DNA of 32,688 nt from Siminovitchia acidinfaciens. GTDB taxonomy: Bacteria; Bacillota; Bacilli; Bacillales; Bacillaceae_C. Location: contig NZ_QYTV02000018.1 in the NCBI RefSeq assembly GCF_003605385.1, positions 1 through 32,688 on the forward strand. Reading direction: 5' to 3'. Positions 29,449-32,688 of the stretch are shown here, one piece after another. The notes under the pieces were generated by a model, which ran no database searches, was not told the origin of the DNA, and saw only the letters and a list, made by a program, of their open reading frames with translations. How positions within the stretch are numbered: position 1 is the first letter of the stretch; every line of letters starts with the position of its first letter. Position numbers and translations under genes: made by a program.

Positions 29449-30011
29449 TACCTAAACACCCCTTCATGCAAGTCATCTTCATGGATATGCGTATGCTTCG
29501 GATTCACCTTCTCGTCGCCTTCCTGCCTTAGCATTAGATAAAGCTCATGCTTTGTTGCAAACCCGAGCGCCAGCCCCTCTTTCGAAGTGACTTCAAGCGT
29601 GACCATCTGGTAACGCTTCTTGGCCTCCTCATCATCTGCGGCATGTCCTACCTCCAAAACCTTCACATTCTGTAATAGAAGCGTCGCGGCATCATGCTGC
29701 TTTTCTTTATACTCCTCGGGTACGACCATGATAGCGACGACATCTACAAACGAGCCGGCCTTTACATTCCCGGCCACCCCTTGAACATCACTGACTTCAA
29801 CCGTGATGGCACGCTTCCCCTTGGCAATCGTGAGCGGAGGCGGTGTTTCCTCCTCCGGCTCTTCAGTCACTTCCTTCTCTTCCGGCTCCTCCTCGGCCAC
29901 AGCAGCTTCCTGTGCAACGCCTTTTTGCGAATCATTGATCATTACATATAAAAATCCAGCGGCCATCAAGCCCAACACCATGGCAAACAGCCAAATCTTC
30001 TTCGTATTCAT
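29448..30011 (-). CDS. cpaB: CpaB/RcpC-like Flp pilus assembly protein
   Basis: A 187-residue membrane-anchored protein: TM helix at about 6-24, an acidic Glu/Pro-rich linker (35-60), then the RcpC/CpaB domain, with KRAITVEVSDVQGVAGNVKAG and VDVVAIMVVPEEY characteristic. It is shorter than typical 250-300 residue CpaB proteins and lacks a clear N-terminal SAF domain; in Gram-negatives the partner is the CpaC secretin, which is absent here as expected for a monoderm. GTGG lies 5-6 nt before the ATG. Possibly guides the pilus through the wall. Confidence 0.8.
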   Translation of the reverse strand: MNTKKIWLFAMVLGLMAAGFLYVMINDSQKGVAQEAAVAEEEPEEKEVTEEPEEETPPPLTIAKGKRAITVEVSDVQGVAGNVKAGSFVDVVAIMVVPEEYKEKQHDAATLLLQNVKVLEVGHAADDEEAKKRYQMVTLEVTSKEGLALGFATKHELYLMLRQEGDEKVNPKHTHIHEDDLHEGVFR

Positions 30012-30041
30012 TTGTCCACCTGCTTATCTGATATTTTGAAA

Positions 30042-30974
30042 TTAATTAACGAGCTTGACGCCGGAAATGCCGTAGTCTTCCTCACCTTCTCCAACTTCTT
30101 CGAACTCCCCCCGATCTACAATATCGATGAAGCGGCCTTTTACTTCGTGCTGTCCGACTGACTCAATCCAAAAGGCTGCAAATCTCACGATTTTCACCAT
30201 TGTTTTACCGTCGGCACCTTCAAAAGACTCCACAATTGGTACTGTAATGATTCGAGTGCATGTATTATCAGATGTTGCGTATGACTGACAATGACTTTTC
30301 CCAATATCTTGGTCAATCCTCCACTGGAATGCGTCTTTCACATTCCCCCATGAGAGCCCGGGCTCCGTCCATTCATACTCCTCCAAAACAGCTTTTTCAG
30401 AGCCGTACTTAATTCCCTCACGCAATATTTTCCCTCCAGGCCCGTCCAGTCCGAGGAATCCAAAATTCCCTGAGTGAGGTGAGTTATTGGGGTTTCCAGG
30501 TTGAAAATGCAGAACTTTAGACTGCCCCGCGACATACTCCTGATCTTCAATTGCTACAGGGACAATACCTTCCCCTTTTTTTAATCTTCCGCTAACCACG
30601 GCTTTGGCAGAGGCCGGTACATCGGCACTTGTTTTTCCAAAGATCCGGGCAAAAGTTAGATCCTTATTGACAGTTTTATTTATTTCAATAAAATTGCCCC
30701 CTGTTGTCACTTCATCTGCGCTAACCGTAAATCCGTTTTTTCCGGCAAGATCAATTGCAGTGCTTTCGGCATCAGCTTCTGAGACCTTTAGTCTTTGGGC
30801 TCCCCCTAAAACAGCTGCATCCAAAGCTTTTTGGAGCCGGCTCTTTTCAAAATACAGTGCGCCGGCGTCCACGGCGATAGCGGTAAACCCTATCAGCATG
30901 AACATACACAGAGCAACAAGGATCATCGCAGTACCTTTTTGTTCATTTAATAAAGATTGTAATGTTCGCTTCAT
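30042..30974 (-). CDS. tadG: TadG-like pseudopilin/pilus assembly protein
   Basis: A 310-residue protein with a pseudopilin-like N-terminus: NEQKGTAMILVALCMFMLIG with one hydrophobic helix at about 14-37, followed by AVDAGALYFEKSRLQKALDA, the segment shared by TadE/TadG/DUF2134 proteins. The external C-terminal part is rich in Gly and Asn and holds two cysteines (SHCQSYATSDNTC) that could form a disulfide. It lacks an evident von Willebrand A domain, so it is a short TadG-type or putative-Flp-pilus-assembly (TadG-N) protein. Its ATG overlaps the tadE stop (TAATG). Confidence 0.82.
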   Translation of the reverse strand: MKRTLQSLLNEQKGTAMILVALCMFMLIGFTAIAVDAGALYFEKSRLQKALDAAVLGGAQRLKVSEADAESTAIDLAGKNGFTVSADEVTTGGNFIEINKTVNKDLTFARIFGKTSADVPASAKAVVSGRLKKGEGIVPVAIEDQEYVAGQSKVLHFQPGNPNNSPHSGNFGFLGLDGPGGKILREGIKYGSEKAVLEEYEWTEPGLSWGNVKDAFQWRIDQDIGKSHCQSYATSDNTCTRIITVPIVESFEGADGKTMVKIVRFAAFWIESVGQHEVKGRFIDIVDRGEFEEVGEGEEDYGISGVKLVN

Positions 30975-31342
30975 TATTCCACCCTCATTACAGTAGTGTT
31001 CTTAACCTCAACTTTTTTGAGGCTCTGTCCGACTATAGGTGTCAGGAATTCAAACGGATAGGTTAAAGTAATTGTCGCTTCATCGCCGCTGTTACCGCTT
31101 GAAGCAATATTGACTCCCAGCTTGCTTGTATCTAAACTTCCTGCTGAGCTCAAAACTTTCGACTCTACCTCACCTGTACTCTTGCCAATGGAAGCCCATC
31201 TGGCACCCTCCCTGCCTGCATGATCAAGTGTCAGGTATGTATGAAAAACTCTGCCGAAATCGGTAATTCCAAAAAGAAGGATAATTAATATCGGGATAAC
31301 TAACGCTGTTTCCACCAAAGACTGACCTTTTTGAGACTTCAT
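30974..31342 (-). CDS. tadE: TadE-family pseudopilin
   Basis: A 122-residue protein whose N-terminus MKSQKGQSLVETALVIPILI has the prepilin-type site: cleavage after Gly6 with Glu at mature position 5, then a hydrophobic helix. The following RVFHTYLTLDHAGREGARWAS is the TadE domain signature. Expected to be processed by the peptidase encoded just upstream and to join the pilus as a minor subunit. It overlaps the peptidase gene by four bases (ATGA). Confidence 0.9.
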   Translation of the reverse strand: MKSQKGQSLVETALVIPILIILLFGITDFGRVFHTYLTLDHAGREGARWASIGKSTGEVESKVLSSAGSLDTSKLGVNIASSGNSGDEATITLTYPFEFLTPIVGQSLKKVEVKNTTVMRVE

Positions 31343-31848
31343 AGGAAAGCCTCCATCAGGAATGTAAGCAGTGCCCCCAAAGCGATAGGTACGGCGTAAG
31401 GAATAGATATAGAATTATTGCCATTATCTGATATTTGCAGTGATCCCTTCACTCCTTTTAAAAACATGAGTGAAAAAAGCATATTCTTCAAGGTAAAGCC
31501 GAGCCTTTTATTTTTGACTAAAACGACTACCGCAACAAGTCCCCCAATAATTCCAGCGTAAACCGCTGTATAAAGAACGAACATCGCTCCCTTCCAGGCA
31601 CCAATCGCAGCAAGAAGCTTTACGTCCCCCGCTCCAATCCCTTTCATAAGGAATGGTATTAGCAGCAATCCTAACCCGACAAGAAACCCTTTACCGCTGA
31701 ACAAGAAGCCATCAAGTCCAGGTGTGAAAGTATGATAGATGAGGGCTACGAGGATAGCCGGAAGCGTAACGATATTCAATATTTTTCTGCTGCGAAGATC
31801 TGTAATGACGGAAATAATTAGAATGAGGGCAATCATAAAGTTTGACAT
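31339..31848 (-). CDS. tadV: Prepilin peptidase, CpaA/TadV family
   Basis: A 169-residue polytopic aspartyl protease. The two catalytic aspartates are Asp17 in ITDLRSRKI and Asp75 in GAGDVKL, both in standard motifs. No methyltransferase N-terminal domain is present, as normal for TadV. It would process Flp pilin, TadE and perhaps the TadG-like protein. The ATG at 31848 is preferred, with AAGGAG 7 nt upstream; an upstream TTG lies within that spacing. It follows flp after a partial terminator. Confidence 0.92.
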   Translation of the reverse strand: MSNFMIALILIISVITDLRSRKILNIVTLPAILVALIYHTFTPGLDGFLFSGKGFLVGLGLLLIPFLMKGIGAGDVKLLAAIGAWKGAMFVLYTAVYAGIIGGLVAVVVLVKNKRLGFTLKNMLFSLMFLKGVKGSLQISDNGNNSISIPYAVPIALGALLTFLMEAFL

Positions 31849-31870
31849 GGTCAATCTCCTTTCATGTTAG

Positions 31871-31895
31871 AAAAAGCCCTGCCGGGGCAGGGCTT
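31871..31895 (-). terminator. Intra-operon terminator/attenuator between flp and the peptidase gene
   Basis: AAGCCCTGCC and GGCAGGGCTT (31874-31883, 31886-31895) form a GC-rich stem whose closest base pairs yield to a 4-6 nt loop; on the minus strand it ends in UUUUUC. It would stop part of transcription after flp so that the pilin is made in excess over the assembly proteins, and may protect the flp mRNA 3' end. Confidence 0.75.
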
Positions 31896-31905
31896 GGAAT
31901 TTCTT

Positions 31906-32070
31906 TTAAGGCAGCTTTTCCGTAATCGTGGTGAAAACACCTGTAAGTTTTGTTCCTACCGTCCCTAAAATAGTAACTACAGCAATCGCAATCAGCCCAA
32001 CCAACAACCCATACTCCGTCAACGCCTGTCCTTCTTCTTCCTTGATAAGTCTTACGAATTGATCCATCAT
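31906..32070 (-). CDS. flp: Flp-family major pilin
   Basis: A 54-residue prepilin: MMDQFVRLIKEEEGQALTEY, then a continuous hydrophobic segment GLLVGLIAIAVVTILG and a short polar tail. Cleavage after Gly14 leaves the mature 40-residue pilin with Glu at position 5 and Tyr at 6, exactly the Flp motif. The ATG at 32070 is chosen since AGGAGG is 7 nt upstream; the more upstream ATG overlaps that site. First gene of the Tad operon, under the dyad-rich control region, and followed by an attenuator-like hairpin. Confidence 0.93.
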   Translation of the reverse strand: MMDQFVRLIKEEEGQALTEYGLLVGLIAIAVVTILGTVGTKLTGVFTTITEKLP

Positions 32071-32105
32071 GTCCATTCCTCCTATAAAGTTTGTTTTTGT
32101 TTTTT

Positions 32106-32121
32106 GTTCTGTATTAAGAAC
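32106..32121. promoter_or_regulatory. SinR-box-like dyad, site 1
   Basis: GTTCTGTATTAAGAAC: GTTCT and AGAAC inverted around 6 bp. This equals the half-site arrangement of the B. subtilis SinR inverted-repeat operator (GTTCT-N6-AGAAC, from memory). It lies just downstream of the predicted flp -10 box, in the 5' leader, about 36 bp before the flp start codon. Confidence 0.6.
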
Positions 32122-32129
32122 CTAACTGA

Positions 32130-32158
32130 ATTGTATATCGAACGTAATATTTTGAAAA
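32130..32158 (-). promoter_or_regulatory. SigA-type promoter candidate of the Tad operon
   Basis: On the minus strand TTTTCA (plus 32153-32158) and TACAAT (plus 32130-32135) are separated by 17 bp. The -35 box is weak, which would suit an activated or tightly controlled promoter. The two dyads lie on either side of it. Confidence 0.4.
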
Positions 32159-32177
32159 CTCTCAAATTAGGTCGTTT

Positions 32178-32193
32178 GTTCTATTAAAAGAAC
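32178..32193. promoter_or_regulatory. SinR-box-like dyad, site 2
   Basis: GTTCTATTAAAAGAAC: perfect GTTCT-N6-AGAAC, whose right half read in reverse is GTTCTTT, matching the SinR consensus GTTCTYT. It sits 72 bp (centre to centre) from site 1, upstream of the predicted flp -35 and about 108 bp before the DUF192 start. Confidence 0.6.
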
Positions 32194-32245
32194 ACTTTTC
32201 TCACTTTTTCTTGCTTTACCTTACTCTTTCACACTATTTCATTCT

Positions 32246-32278
32246 TTATTTTGAACGATTTTGTTCTGTATAATGAAT
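32246..32278 (+). promoter_or_regulatory. DUF192 gene promoter with an overlapping degenerate dyad (site 3)
   Basis: A perfect TATAAT at 32269-32274 lies 26 bp before the start codon; the -35 at 17 bp spacing (TTATTT, 32246-32251) is weak. GTTCT at 32263-32267 with TGAAT after 6 bp is a one-sided version of the dyads at sites 1 and 2 and covers the -10 box, so binding there would block the promoter. An everted GAAC-N6-GTTC pair (32253-32266) adds another half-site. Confidence 0.45.
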
Positions 32279-32300
32279 TTAGTGAAAAAGGAGGGATTCC

Positions 32301-32639
32301 ATGGAATCGACTGTTGTAGATTTGCGGCTCAATATAAAGATTGCTGACAGCTATTGGACACGGCTGAAAGGACTTTTGTTTTATAAAGAGCCTATTACTC
32401 AAGAAGGACTACTAATCACGCCCTGCAACTCCGTTCACATGTTTTTTATGAAGTTCCCGATCGATGTTGTCTTTCTCGATGAAATGAACAGGGTCGTAAA
32501 AACGGTATCGGATTTAAAGCCTTGGAGATTGGTTCCACCAGTAAGGTCTGCTTATTCAGCACTCGAACTTCCGGCAGGAACAATCGCAAAAAAGAACATT
32601 AAAAAAGGTGACATCATCCAATTAAAATGTACCCTATAG
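32301..32639 (+). CDS. DUF192 family protein
   Basis: A 112-residue protein covering the whole DUF192 domain: RLKGLLF(Y)KEPI near residues 23-33, GLLITPCNSVHMFFMKFPID at about 37-56 and AYSALELPAGT near the end. No signal peptide is visible, unlike many exported members. The fold is a small beta-barrel of unknown biochemical role. AAAGGAGG precedes the ATG. It is divergent from the Tad pilus operon and shares its control region, which suggests a joint role or joint regulation. Confidence 0.85.
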   Translation: MESTVVDLRLNIKIADSYWTRLKGLLFYKEPITQEGLLITPCNSVHMFFMKFPIDVVFLDEMNRVVKTVSDLKPWRLVPPVRSAYSALELPAGTIAKKNIKKGDIIQLKCTL

Positions 32640-32680
32640 AGTAGACACTTAAAAAAGGTCTGCTCTATAGGGTACTTTTA
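32631..32680 (+). terminator. Terminator of the DUF192 gene
   Basis: ACCCTATAGAGTAGAC (32631-32646) pairs over 16 bp (one G-U) with GTCTGCTCTATAGGGT (32658-32673), then ACTTTT. The stop codon lies in the left arm. A convergent gene outside the window could use the same hairpin. Confidence 0.8.
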
Positions 32681-32688
32681 TGTATAAT

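Noticed and set aside
29803-30039. Plus-strand Ser-rich frame opposite the cpaB-like gene
   Set aside because: It mirrors the Glu-rich linker of the real gene on the other strand.

Overview
The window looks like chromosome of a low-to-moderate GC, Gram-positive spore-former of the family Bacillaceae. The basis is the strong AGGAGG-type ribosome binding sites, frequent TTG starts, lipoboxes on secreted proteins, an HPr kinase family gene with a CcpA-type cre site, a SinI-type small protein, and a Tad pilus locus with no outer-membrane secretin. Genus is not resolved; this is inference from gene content. No rRNA, tRNA or CRISPR was seen.

Left part (1-10.1 kb): the right end of an IS3-family element touches the edge. 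It is followed by a divergent HPr kinase/phosphorylase paralogue, an FAD monooxygenase, a DinB-family gene framed by two inverted copies of an intergenic repeat, a lipoprotein with an Ala/Glu/Lys octapeptide repeat, a chimeric HxlR regulator remnant, a fructosamine-kinase family gene, an SLC13-type transporter with RCK_C domains, a 21-nt tandem repeat, a MOSC protein and a LapA-like membrane protein. Several short decayed reading frames lie between them.

Middle part (10.1-17.7 kb): a carboxylate uptake and conversion cluster, all on the minus strand. It holds a HisC-like aminotransferase, TRAP transporter genes dctP-dctQ-dctM, an AllD/ComC-type dehydrogenase and, upstream, a D-2-hydroxyacid dehydrogenase. 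Together they could import a hydroxy- or oxo-acid and interconvert its hydroxy, oxo and amino forms. The substrate is not visible from sequence. dctM appears to lack a normal start codon; an AUA codon sits at the ideal distance from its Shine-Dalgarno.

Next part (18.1-25 kb): two SAM-dependent methyltransferases, an acidic lipoprotein, a divergent two-component pair (lipobox-bearing 7TMR-DISM histidine kinase and OmpR-type regulator), an unannotated 42-residue SinI-type gene, and a MacroD-like macro-domain protein.

Right part (25-32.7 kb): a compact, translationally coupled Tad (Flp) pilus operon: flp, prepilin peptidase, tadE, tadG-like, cpaB/rcpC, cpaE/tadZ, tadA/cpaF, tadB, tadC. A DUF192 gene is transcribed divergently from it. 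The shared control region carries two perfect GTTCT-N6-AGAAC dyads and a degenerate third. That architecture matches the inverted-repeat SinR operator of Bacillus subtilis as I recall it. With the SinI-type gene about 8 kb away at the far end of the same locus, the main hypothesis is that this Tad pilus is under SinR/SinI-type biofilm control.
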